From assembly GCF_002213425.1 (NCBI RefSeq), contig NZ_NJGV01000026.1:1-64000 (forward strand): DNA of 64,000 nucleotides, given 5' to 3'. Every line of letters begins with the position of its first letter. Position 1 is the first letter of the stretch. Shown here in pieces: positions 8,344-17,266 of this stretch. Both the position numbers and the translations under genes were made by a program. Source of the DNA: Herbaspirillum aquaticum (GTDB lineage Bacteria > Pseudomonadota > Gammaproteobacteria > Burkholderiales > Burkholderiaceae_D). The notes under the pieces were generated by a model, which was not told where the DNA came from, did not search any database, and was given only the letters and a program-made list of their open reading frames with translations.

Positions 8344-10652
8344 TGAAATCCAAGGCTTCACCAGCGCAACTGATCCGGTTGCGCCAGCGCTCCCTCTGCC
8401 TGATGCTGGCCGCCGCGATGACGGCGGGCAGCTTGCCGCTGCCGGTCCTGGCGGCAGCCGCCGCTGCCTCGCCCATCGCCGCAGCCACTCCCGGACTGCC
8501 CGCACCGGTGCCGGTCGCAGGCGACCCTTACGTCTTCAGCTTCAAGCAACTGGGCCGCAACGGCTCGATGAACCTGCATGGGGTGGATGCCACCGACAGC
8601 CTGAACTTCGACGTGCCGGTCTCGCTGGTGGCCACCGGTGCGCATGTGACGCTGTACTACACGTATTCGCCCGCGCTGCTGCCGGACCTGTCGCAGATCA
8701 ACGTGATCGTCAACGATGTGGTGGCCGGCAGCATCCCGCTGCCCAAGGAAAGCTCGGGCAGCATGCAGACTGCCAAGGTCGAGATCCCGGCCAAGCTCAT
8801 TACCGAATTCAACCGCCTGAGCCTGCAGTTCATCGGCCACTACACCATGGGATGCGAAGACCCCTTGCATTCCAGCCTGTGGGCGCGCGTGGCCAATGGC
8901 TCCACCCTGGATCTGCAGACCACGGCGCTGCCACCCAAGGATGACCTGGCGTTGATGCCCTTGCCGTTCTTCGACCGCCGTGACATCCGCATGCTGAGCC
9001 TGCCTTTCGTCTTTGCCGGCAATCCCGACAATGGCACGCTGGAGGCGGCCGGATCGCTCTCGTCGTGGTTCGGTGCGCTGGCCGCCTATCGCGGTGCGCG
9101 CTTCCCGGTGCAGGTCAATGCCTTGCCCCCGCGCGGCAATGCCGTGGTGATGGTGGCCGGTGAGGCCCCGGCCACTGTTGCCGGAGTGGAGGTGGCCGCG
9201 CCCAAGGGACCGACCCTGACCGTGCAGCCCAATCCCAATGATGCCAACGGCAAGCTGCTCATCGTCTCCGGCCGCAACGTGGCCGAACTCAAGCAGGCCG
9301 CCGCTGCGCTGGCACTGGGCGGCAAGGGTCTCTCGGGCAACTCGGTGGTGATCGACAAGCTGCAGCCGTTGACTCCGCGCCAGCCGTACGACGCGCCCAA
9401 CTGGCTGCCCACCGACCGTCCGGTGAAGCTCTCGGAACTGATCGATCCCAAGCGCCTGAACGTAGCCGGCTACAACCCGGGCGAGATCACCATTCCGCTC
9501 AACTTCCCGCCGGCACTCTCCAGCTGGCGCCAGGATGGTGCCAAGCTCAAGCTGGTGTATCGCTATACGCCGCAGCCCAAATCCTCCAACTCCTCGTTCA
9601 TGGTCAGCCTCAATGATGGCCTGATCAAGTCCGAAGTACTGCTGCCCCAGGACAAGCTGGACAAGAGCGTGCTGGCTGCCATCAAGGATGACGCCCTCAC
9701 CCGCGAGATGAACGTGCGCCTGCCGCTGAACCTGGCTGGCCCGCAATCGCGCCTGCAACTGCGCTACATGTATGACTTCGTCAAGCAGGGCGAATGCCAG
9801 GACATCATCATCGACAACGTGCGCGGCAGCATCGATCCGGAATCCACCATCGACCTGCGCGGCTACGACCACTTCATGGCCATGCCCAACCTGGGCGTGT
9901 TCAAGGATGCCGGATTCCCCTTCACGCGCATGGCCGATCTGTCGGAGTCGGCCGTGGTGCTGCCCGACAATGCCAGCGTCGAAGACCTTGGCGCCTACCT
10001 CTCGCTCATGGGCCGCTTCGGCGCTGCTACCGGCTATCCCGCCACGGGCGTGGCAGTGACCCAGGCTGCGCAGGTCGACAAGGTCGCTTCACGCGACCTG
10101 CTGGTGCTGGCCTCGGGCCAGAACCAGCCCCTGCTCAAGCAGTGGGCTGATCGCCTGCCGGCCGCCGTGACGGGCGACAAGCAGCGCTTCGAGCTGGCCG
10201 ACTTGTCCCTGCGCGTGCGCAGCTGGTTGAAGCTCGATGAGGACGATGCCGCCAAGCGCCGTGCGCGCCTGGCGCTGGCGTTCTCTGGCGGCGAGCCGAC
10301 CTCCTACCTGACCGGTTTCGAGTCACCTCTCGACAGTAGCCGCAGCGTGGTCGTGCTGGCCGGTGGCGATGCCACGGGGCTGGACCAGATCCTGGCCGCC
10401 ATGGCCAGCAAGGATCCGGAAGCCGAGACCATCCAGGGCAGCCTGGTGGCGGTGCGGGGCAGCACCATCGATCCGCTGCTGGCGGAAGAAAATTATTTCG
10501 TCGGCAGCATGTCACCGCTGCGCATGCTGCGCTGGTGGCTCTCGCGCCATGTGCTGGCCATGTTCGTGCTGATCGGCGGCGGCATCCTGATGCTGGGTGG
10601 CCTGGCCTACCTGACCCTGCGCGCCAAGGCGAGGAAGCGTCTCAATGCCTGA
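8343..10652 (+). CDS. bcsB: Cellulose synthase periplasmic subunit BcsB
   Basis: 769 residues. Signal peptide in the first 45 residues (LCLMLAAAMTAGSLPLPVLAA), long periplasmic region with carbohydrate-binding and flavodoxin-like folds typical of BcsB, and a single C-terminal membrane segment (MFVLIGGGILMLGGLAYLTL) that docks to BcsA and completes its channel. Two cysteines (GCEDP, GECQD) fit the conserved periplasmic pair. Begins on the last base of the bcsA stop and overlaps bcsZ by eight bases. Confidence 0.95.
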   Translation: MKSKASPAQLIRLRQRSLCLMLAAAMTAGSLPLPVLAAAAAASPIAAATPGLPAPVPVAGDPYVFSFKQLGRNGSMNLHGVDATDSLNFDVPVSLVATGAHVTLYYTYSPALLPDLSQINVIVNDVVAGSIPLPKESSGSMQTAKVEIPAKLITEFNRLSLQFIGHYTMGCEDPLHSSLWARVANGSTLDLQTTALPPKDDLALMPLPFFDRRDIRMLSLPFVFAGNPDNGTLEAAGSLSSWFGALAAYRGARFPVQVNALPPRGNAVVMVAGEAPATVAGVEVAAPKGPTLTVQPNPNDANGKLLIVSGRNVAELKQAAAALALGGKGLSGNSVVIDKLQPLTPRQPYDAPNWLPTDRPVKLSELIDPKRLNVAGYNPGEITIPLNFPPALSSWRQDGAKLKLVYRYTPQPKSSNSSFMVSLNDGLIKSEVLLPQDKLDKSVLAAIKDDALTREMNVRLPLNLAGPQSRLQLRYMYDFVKQGECQDIIIDNVRGSIDPESTIDLRGYDHFMAMPNLGVFKDAGFPFTRMADLSESAVVLPDNASVEDLGAYLSLMGRFGAATGYPATGVAVTQAAQVDKVASRDLLVLASGQNQPLLKQWADRLPAAVTGDKQRFELADLSLRVRSWLKLDEDDAAKRRARLALAFSGGEPTSYLTGFESPLDSSRSVVVLAGGDATGLDQILAAMASKDPEAETIQGSLVAVRGSTIDPLLAEENYFVGSMSPLRMLRWWLSRHVLAMFVLIGGGILMLGGLAYLTLRAKARKRLNA

Positions 10653-11862
10653 CCTGCCGTTTTATCCCTTGCGACGTACCGTGTTGAAGGCCATGGCCGG
10701 GTTCGCGCTCGGCGCGGCGGGCGCGTCGGCCAGTGCCGCCCCGTCCGATTGTGGCCAGGCCGACTGGCCGGCCTGGCAAGCCTGGGCCTCTGCCCATGTG
10801 CAGCCCGACGGCCGGGTCCTGCACTCCAGCCTGCTGCCCAATCACACGACGTCCGAAGGCCAGTCCTACAACTTGCTGCTGTCCCTGATTGCCAACGACT
10901 CGCAACGCTTCGAGCAGATCTGGAGCTGGACCCGCGACAACATGATGGCCGCCGATGCCGCCAACCGCCTGCCCGGCTGGCTGTGGGGGCAGGGCGCCGA
11001 CGGCAAATGGCAGTTGCAGGATGCCAATTCGGCCTCGGACGCCGACCTCTGGATCGCCTATGCGCTGCTGGAAGCGGCGCGGCTGTGGAAGCGCCCGACC
11101 TATCGCAGTGATGCCCTGCGCCTGCTCGACAGCATTGAAGCGCGCCTGGTGGTCGACCTGCCTGGCCTGGGCAAGATGGTCTTGCCGGGACCGCAGGGCT
11201 TCAGCCAGCGCAACCAGGCCTGGACGCTCAATCCGAGCTACCTGCCGCTGCCGCTGCTGCGCCGCCTGCACAAGGAACGCCCCAAGGGGCCGTGGCAGCA
11301 AATTGCCGGCAACACGGTGCGCATGATCCAGGCCACCAGCCCCAAGGGCTATGTGGCCGATTGGGTCGGCTACAAGATGAGCTCGGTGTCAGCCGGGCAG
11401 TTCATGGTCGATCCGGCCAAGGGCGAGCTGGGCAGCTATGATGCCATCCGCGTCTACCTGTGGGCCGGTATGACCTCGCCGCGCGACCCCGACGCTGCTG
11501 CATTGCTGGCGGCGCTGGACGGAATGCGGCAAGCCATCCTCGCCACCGGTGCCGTCCCGGAGAAGGTGAAAGTGACCACCGGTGCCGCCGAAGGGCAGGC
11601 ACCGTTCGGCTTTGGTGCGGCGATGCTGCCTTACCTGCAGGCCAAGGGTGAAGCCGAGTTGGCGGCGCTCTGGCAAGCTCGCGCCACGCAGCAACTGGAG
11701 AGCGGATTGGCGCAGCCTGCTACGCAACCGGAAATCCTTTATTACAACGTCATGCTGGGCCTGTTCGGAATCGGATGGGCCCAGCAGCGATATCAGTTCC
11801 GCGACGACGGAACACTCAATTTGTCCTGGGAGAAGTCATGCGCACGCGCCGTACCACGCTAG
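10645..11862 (+). CDS. bcsZ: GH8 endo-beta-1,4-glucanase BcsZ
   Basis: 405 residues. Periplasmic glycoside hydrolase family 8 cellulase of the cellulose operon (BcsZ/WssD), which trims stalled or misaligned glucan chains. The signal sequence (RRTVLKAMAGFALGAAGASASAA) contains a twin-arginine-like RRT. TSEGQSYNLLLSL carries the conserved catalytic glutamate, and AQDANSASDADLWIAYALL-type sequence near residue 130 (NSASDADLWI) holds the second conserved acidic site. Overlaps bcsB at its start and bcsC at its end by 25 bases. Confidence 0.93.
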   Translation: MPDLPFYPLRRTVLKAMAGFALGAAGASASAAPSDCGQADWPAWQAWASAHVQPDGRVLHSSLLPNHTTSEGQSYNLLLSLIANDSQRFEQIWSWTRDNMMAADAANRLPGWLWGQGADGKWQLQDANSASDADLWIAYALLEAARLWKRPTYRSDALRLLDSIEARLVVDLPGLGKMVLPGPQGFSQRNQAWTLNPSYLPLPLLRRLHKERPKGPWQQIAGNTVRMIQATSPKGYVADWVGYKMSSVSAGQFMVDPAKGELGSYDAIRVYLWAGMTSPRDPDAAALLAALDGMRQAILATGAVPEKVKVTTGAAEGQAPFGFGAAMLPYLQAKGEAELAALWQARATQQLESGLAQPATQPEILYYNVMLGLFGIGWAQQRYQFRDDGTLNLSWEKSCARAVPR

Positions 11863-14800
11863 CCATCGGAGTGCTCAGTGCACTGTTGGGCGCATCGGCC
11901 GCACCTGCGGACCTGCAGTCCCAGCTGGTGGAGCAGGGCCAGTACTGGCAAGCGCGCAACAACAACCAGCGTGCCGCCGAGGTCTGGCAGAAGGTGCTGC
12001 AGCTGGACAATGCGCAGGTCAATGCCCTGTACGGCATGGGCTTGATCGGCGTCAAGCAGAACAAGCCGCAGCAGGCCAACCAGTACCTGGAACGCCTGCA
12101 GGCGCTGTCCCCCCAGCCCTGGCAAGCCCGCCAGCTGATGCAGGACATCTCCCTGGCGCGTCCGGAAAACCAGGCCCTGCTGGCCGAAGCGCGCCGCCTG
12201 GTCGATGCCGGCGAGCGCGACCGCGCCACCGATACCTTCCGCAAGATGTTCAATGGCCTCACGCCCTCGGGTACGGTCGGCCGCGAGTACTACAACAACC
12301 TCGCCTTCAACGATGCCAGCTGGCCGGAAGCGCGCAAGGGCATGGAACGGCTGCTGCGCGAAACCCCCGAGGACAGCATCCTGGCGCTGTTCTACGGCAA
12401 GCAGCTGGCGCGCCATGAGGACAGTCGCGTGGAGGGCATCCGCGTCCTTTCGCGTCTGACCAGGCAGACCGACATTGCCGGTGATGCCGATGAAAGCTGG
12501 CGCCTGGCCCTGACCTGGCTGGGCCCGCCGAGTCCGGCGCAGGCACCGCTGTTTGAAGAATTCCTCAAGGTCCATCCGGACGACAAGGACATCCGCGAGC
12601 TGCTGGCCAAGGGCCGTTCGCAGGTCGCCTCTGCGCAGCAGCCCACGGTGCTCTCGCGCGGCCTGCAGGCCTTGGAAAAAGGCGACCTGCAGGAAGCCGA
12701 AAAGGCCTTCCAGGAGCGCCTCTCCACCCATCCCGATGAAACCGATGCACTCGGTGGCCTGGGCGTGGTGCGCCAGCAGCAGAACCGCCTGGCCGACGCC
12801 GAGCCGCTGCTGGCGCGCGCCGTATCGAAGGGCGGCAGCGGCTGGAAGAAGGCGCTCGACAGCGTGCGCTACTGGCTGCTGATCCAGCGTGGCCGCGAGC
12901 TGCAGGCACGCGGCCAGACCCGCCAGGCGCAGGACGCGCTGACCCAGGCGCTGCGCCTGGATCCGAAGAACACCGACGGCCTGGTGGCCATTGCCGACAT
13001 CGAAGCCACGGCCGGCCAGTTCGAGGCCGCCAGCGCACACTATCGCCAGGTGCTGGCGGTGCAGCCCGCCCAGGTCGGCGCCATTCGCGGCCTGGTCAAC
13101 GTGCTCTCGCAGACCGGCCACGCCGATGAAGCGCTGCGCCTGCTCGACAAGCTCACACCGCAACAGCAGGCCGAGTTTGGCGACCAGGGCCGCCTGCGCG
13201 CCTTGCGTGCGACCCAGCAGGCCAACCTGGCCGAGCAGCGCGGCGATCTCAATGCCGCGCTGGATGCCCGGCGCGAGGCGGTGCGCAACGATCCCGACAA
13301 TGTCTGGACCACCTTCGACCTGGCCCGCCTCTACATCAAGGCCGGCCAGTCGCGCCAGGCGCGCGTGACCATCGATGATTTCACCCGCGAGCATCGCGAC
13401 AACGTCGATGCGCTCTACGCCAGCGCCTTGCTGTCGGCGGAGATGGAACAGTGGCAGGATGCACTGGACACCCTGCGCCGTATCCCCGATGCCCGTCGCA
13501 CCGCACCGATGACCGATCTGTATCGCCAGGTCACGCTGACCATCCAGGTCGGCCATGCGAGCGAACTGGTCAAGACCGGCCAGCGCCAGGAAGCCCTGGC
13601 CCTGCTCGATCGCGTGCAGGGCGAAGCGGCCGGCAATGCCGAACGCACCGGCACGCTGGCGTCGGCCTATGTGGATGCGGGCGATACGCCGCGCGCCATG
13701 GCGCTGATGCAGCCGCTGGTCTCACCGCCGGCCACGCCCACGCTCGGCACGCGCCTGCAATACGCCTCGGTGCTGCTCAAGGCCGGTGAAGATGCGCAGG
13801 TCTACAGCGTCCTGACGGCCTTGCAGAACCAGAACATGGACGTGGCCACGCGCAAGCAGTTCGACGACCTGCGCTATCTCTACCGCGTGCGCCAGGCTGA
13901 ACGCCTGCGCGAGGGTGGCGACCTGGCGGCGGCCTACGACACGCTGGCCCCGGCGCTGTCGCAACGGCCCACCGATGTCGGCGGCCTCTCGGCGCTGGCC
14001 CGCATGTTCAATGCGGCCGGCGACAATGAGCGCGCATTGGCGCTCTACAAGCCGCTGGTGCAGCGCAATCCGCGCGATGTCAACGTGCTCTTGGGCGCGG
14101 CCGATACGGCCATGCAGGCGCGCGACAACAGTTACGCACTGGGCCTGCTGGACCAGGTCAGCAAGCTCGACAGCAGCGACCCGGCGACCCTGACCGAAGC
14201 CGCCCGCATCTACCGCGCCATGGGCCGCGTGGGCGAAGCCACGGCCCTGCTGCGCAAGGCGGTGGCCATCGAAAACGCTGCACGCCAGCGCAGCCTGGCT
14301 GCGCAGGGCAATGGCTTCGATCCCGCCATCAATCCCTTCCGCACCCAGCGCCGCCTGCCGGGCAACGAGAACGTGGCCGCCATTCCGCCACCGGCAGAGA
14401 CCGTGCTGCGTCCGGCCGTCATGAACGCAGCCGCACCGACGGCGGCCGACGTGCTGCCGATGCCGGCAGCGTCCCGTCCGGTGGCTGCACCGGCAGCGCC
14501 TGCGGTGGCCTATGGCCAGCCGCTCGGCCCGGTCTTCAGCAACGCCAACGCGGCGCCGGCCCAGATGGTGCCGGCCACACAGCCAGGCACGGCGCGCGGC
14601 TATGCGCAGCAACCCGCCGCCGCAACCACTGCCTTGCCGGGCGCGGCCACCGCCGCCCAGCGCGCGCTGCTGGCGCTGCAAGGACAGGGCGGCGTGCCGG
14701 CCGACAACCTCACGCCGGCGCAGCGCGCCCTCAACGACATCCTGCAAGCCCGCAGCCCCTACGTCACGCAAGGCGTGGTGGTACGGGGCAATGCCAGCGA

Positions 14801-15860
14801 ATCAGGCCTGAGCCGCATCAACGACATCGAAGCCCCGCTGGAAGTGAACATGCCTTTGGGCAACGACCGCGTGGCCGTGCGCGTGACGCCCGTTTCGCTT
14901 GATGGCGGAACGCTCACCGACGAAGCTGCCAGCCGCTTCGGCGGGGGCGGAGCCAGTGCCACCGGCGTCGGCAAGCAGAGCGTCAGCGGGGTCGGTGTGG
15001 CCGTGGCCTACGAACGTCCTGAGGATGGCATCAAGGCTGACATCGGCACCACGCCCAGCGGCTTCAAGTATCCCAATGTGGTCGGCGGCGTCAGTGTGGA
15101 GCAGCCCCTGGGCGGCAGCAGCACCAACCGCTTTGGCGTGAACCTGTCGCGCCGTGCGGTCAACGACAGCATCACCTCCTTTGCCGGCAGCACCGATCCG
15201 CGCATCGGCCGCTCCTGGGGCGGCGTGACCGCCAATGGCGGGCGCGCCGAGATGAGTTCGGATGATGCCCAGACCGGGGTCTACGCCTACGGCGCCCTGC
15301 ACAGCCTGCAAGGCCGCAACGTTGAATCCAACACGCGGGTGGAACTGGGCGGCGGTGCCTACCAGTACCTGGCCAACGGCAATGACGAGAAGATGACGGC
15401 CGGTGTCTCCGCCACCCTCATCAGCTACGCCAACAACCAGAACTTCTACACCTATGGCCACGGCGGCTACTTCAGTCCGCAAGCCTACCTGGGACTGGGC
15501 GTGCCGGTGACCTGGGCCAAGCGCAGCGACCGCTTCAGCTTCCAGCTCAAGGGTTCGGTGGGCATGCAGTATTTCCGCCAGGACGGGGCCGATTACTTCC
15601 CCACCGACGCCGCCCTACAGGCGGCCAGCGGCAAGACCTACGCCCAGCAGACCAAGACCGGCATCGGCTACAGCCTGGAAGGCAGCGGCGAATACCGCTT
15701 CGCGCCGCGCCTGTTCGTGGGCGGCACGCTGCGCCTGAACAATTCGAGCGACTTCCGCGAACTCAACGTCGCCATGTACCTGCGTTACACCCTGGAGAAC
15801 ATGCAGGGCAGTTTCCTGACCTTGCCGGTCAGCCCGTATCGTTCACCGTACTCCAACTGA
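11838..15860 (+). CDS. bcsC: Cellulose export outer-membrane protein BcsC
   Basis: 1340 residues. A signal peptide (RRTTLAIGVLSALLGASAAPA) precedes about 800 residues of TPR repeats, then a Pro/Ala/Gln-rich linker (about 870-960), and a C-terminal beta-barrel of the BCSC_C family that ends in alternating hydrophobic strands (RLFVGGTLRLNNSSDFRE and the final Y-rich strand). It spans periplasm and outer membrane and carries nascent cellulose out. ATG at 11838 is preceded by GGGAGAAG, within the end of bcsZ; an in-frame ATG at 11775 would put unrelated sequence before the signal peptide and is unlikely. Confidence 0.95.
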   Translation: MRTRRTTLAIGVLSALLGASAAPADLQSQLVEQGQYWQARNNNQRAAEVWQKVLQLDNAQVNALYGMGLIGVKQNKPQQANQYLERLQALSPQPWQARQLMQDISLARPENQALLAEARRLVDAGERDRATDTFRKMFNGLTPSGTVGREYYNNLAFNDASWPEARKGMERLLRETPEDSILALFYGKQLARHEDSRVEGIRVLSRLTRQTDIAGDADESWRLALTWLGPPSPAQAPLFEEFLKVHPDDKDIRELLAKGRSQVASAQQPTVLSRGLQALEKGDLQEAEKAFQERLSTHPDETDALGGLGVVRQQQNRLADAEPLLARAVSKGGSGWKKALDSVRYWLLIQRGRELQARGQTRQAQDALTQALRLDPKNTDGLVAIADIEATAGQFEAASAHYRQVLAVQPAQVGAIRGLVNVLSQTGHADEALRLLDKLTPQQQAEFGDQGRLRALRATQQANLAEQRGDLNAALDARREAVRNDPDNVWTTFDLARLYIKAGQSRQARVTIDDFTREHRDNVDALYASALLSAEMEQWQDALDTLRRIPDARRTAPMTDLYRQVTLTIQVGHASELVKTGQRQEALALLDRVQGEAAGNAERTGTLASAYVDAGDTPRAMALMQPLVSPPATPTLGTRLQYASVLLKAGEDAQVYSVLTALQNQNMDVATRKQFDDLRYLYRVRQAERLREGGDLAAAYDTLAPALSQRPTDVGGLSALARMFNAAGDNERALALYKPLVQRNPRDVNVLLGAADTAMQARDNSYALGLLDQVSKLDSSDPATLTEAARIYRAMGRVGEATALLRKAVAIENAARQRSLAAQGNGFDPAINPFRTQRRLPGNENVAAIPPPAETVLRPAVMNAAAPTAADVLPMPAASRPVAAPAAPAVAYGQPLGPVFSNANAAPAQMVPATQPGTARGYAQQPAAATTALPGAATAAQRALLALQGQGGVPADNLTPAQRALNDILQARSPYVTQGVVVRGNASESGLSRINDIEAPLEVNMPLGNDRVAVRVTPVSLDGGTLTDEAASRFGGGGASATGVGKQSVSGVGVAVAYERPEDGIKADIGTTPSGFKYPNVVGGVSVEQPLGGSSTNRFGVNLSRRAVNDSITSFAGSTDPRIGRSWGGVTANGGRAEMSSDDAQTGVYAYGALHSLQGRNVESNTRVELGGGAYQYLANGNDEKMTAGVSATLISYANNQNFYTYGHGGYFSPQAYLGLGVPVTWAKRSDRFSFQLKGSVGMQYFRQDGADYFPTDAALQAASGKTYAQQTKTGIGYSLEGSGEYRFAPRLFVGGTLRLNNSSDFRELNVAMYLRYTLENMQGSFLTLPVSPYRSPYSN

Positions 15861-15893
15861 CTTGATTGAACCTTTTTTGATAGAGAGATTGCC

Positions 15894-16565
15894 ATGGCAG
15901 CTGCATCCATTCTCGCTGGTCTGAGCATCCTGGTCCTGGGCGAAAGCCACATGAGCCTGGCCGACCACCTCACCGAACCCTTGAACGCCAAGCTGGTCCA
16001 GATGGGCGCCAAGGTCCACTCCATCGGCGCCTGCGGCGCCAGCGCCGGCGACTGGCTGACCACCAAGAAGGTCGACTGCGGCGCCGAGCAGGTCGACAAC
16101 GGCAAGATCCAGATCAAGGGCCGCGACGCCAGCACCACGCCCATCGCCGAGCTCATCGCCAAGGACAAGCCTGACCTGGTGGTGCTGGTCATCGGCGACA
16201 CCATGGCCTCCTACGACAAGCCGGCCTTCCCCAAGGCCTGGGCCTGGCAAAGCGTGACCAGCCTGACCAAGGCCATTGCCGCCACCGGCACCAAGTGCGC
16301 CTGGGTCGGTCCGGCCTGGGGCAAGGCCGGCGGCATGTACCAGAAGAACGATGCGCGCACCCAGCTGATGTCGCAGTTCCTGGCCGCCAACGTGGCACCC
16401 TGCACCTACATCGATTCCCTGGCCATGTCCAAGCCGGGCCAGTGGATCACCACCGATGGCCAGCACTTCACCGTGGCCGGCTACAAGTCCTGGGGCTCGG
16501 CCATCGGCGATGCGCTGGGCAAGCTCCCGGCCGATGCCGTGAGCGCCAAGGGAGCAAAGAAATGA
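15894..16565 (+). CDS. SGNH-fold protein of the cellulose acetylation module (WssF position)
   Basis: 223 residues. LVLGESHMS near residue 13 occupies the place of the GDS nucleophile block and TTDGQHFTVAGY near 187 gives the D..H block of SGNH/GDSL esterases; VIGDTMASYD fits the middle block. It lies between bcsC and the AlgF/AlgI/AlgJ-like genes, where P. fluorescens has wssF, so a role in acetylating or deacetylating cellulose is likely. No clear signal peptide is seen; the protein starts almost directly with the GES block, odd for a periplasmic enzyme. GATAGAGAG lies upstream of the ATG; the stop overlaps the next start (ATGA). Confidence 0.75.
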   Translation: MAAASILAGLSILVLGESHMSLADHLTEPLNAKLVQMGAKVHSIGACGASAGDWLTTKKVDCGAEQVDNGKIQIKGRDASTTPIAELIAKDKPDLVVLVIGDTMASYDKPAFPKAWAWQSVTSLTKAIAATGTKCAWVGPAWGKAGGMYQKNDARTQLMSQFLAANVAPCTYIDSLAMSKPGQWITTDGQHFTVAGYKSWGSAIGDALGKLPADAVSAKGAKK

Positions 16566-17230
16566 GCGTGCTGCGCGCACTGACGGCGAGCGTGGCCCTG
16601 CTGGGCTGCGCAGGGGCCATGGCCGCTGACATCCCGCTGTATCCGACCGGCCCGGCCGAGGATGCCGCCTTCATCCGCTTCATCAACGCCACGCCGGAGG
16701 CGCTGCAAGTGGTGGCCCAGAAGGGCCAGCCGCCGCTGAAGCTGGACGCGGCCAAGCCGGTTTCTTCGTTCTTCCCGGTGCAGGCCAAGTCCACCATCAA
16801 GGGCACCCTCACGGTGGCTGGCAAGAGCCTGGAACTGGGCGTGCAGGCCAAGCCGGGCGAGTTCGCCACGGTGGTGGTGCTGCCGGACCCCAAGGGCATC
16901 CGCCAGGTCACGGTGCAGGACAACTCGGATGACTTCAACGGCTTGAAGGCATCGCTGGCTTTCTTCAACCTGGATGCCTCTTGCGCGGCGGCGGCGCTGC
17001 GTCCGGCCGGGCGCAATGCCGACCTGTTCAAGGGCGTGGCGCAGGGCAGCCTGCAGCGCCGCTCCATCAATCCGGTCAAGCTGTCGGTGCAGCTGGTGTG
17101 CGGCGGTACCAATACCGGCCCCGCGCTGGACCTGGGTGAGTTGAAGGCGGGCGAGCGCTACAGCGTCCTGCTGCTGCCTTCGGCCAGCGGACCGCGCTTG
17201 CTGGCTGCGACCGACAAGCTGGCCAACTGA
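16562..17230 (+). CDS. AlgF-like periplasmic O-acetylation protein (WssG-like)
   Basis: 222 residues with a signal peptide (LRALTASVALLGCAGAMAAD) and an all-beta periplasmic domain of the AlgF type (IRFINATPEALQV..., later SLAFFNLDASC and NPVKLSVQLVC). AlgF is needed for alginate acetylation, and the equivalent WssG takes part in cellulose acetylation. Placed directly upstream of the MBOAT acyltransferase and overlapping the SGNH gene. Assignment rests on position plus the fold-like pattern; similarity to AlgF is modest as judged by eye. Confidence 0.75.
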   Translation: MSVLRALTASVALLGCAGAMAADIPLYPTGPAEDAAFIRFINATPEALQVVAQKGQPPLKLDAAKPVSSFFPVQAKSTIKGTLTVAGKSLELGVQAKPGEFATVVVLPDPKGIRQVTVQDNSDDFNGLKASLAFFNLDASCAAAALRPAGRNADLFKGVAQGSLQRRSINPVKLSVQLVCGGTNTGPALDLGELKAGERYSVLLLPSASGPRLLAATDKLAN

Positions 17231-17266
17231 TCGAATCACGCCGACTGACGCCGACTGCACCACGCC

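Noticed and set aside
5935-8505. Minus-strand open frame of 856 codons opposite bcsA
   Set aside because: Same effect; bcsA motifs are unmistakable and the antisense translation resembles no protein family.
11859-13556. Minus-strand open frame of 565 codons opposite bcsC
   Set aside because: Antisense of the TPR repeats; compositionally biased, no start signals and no motifs.
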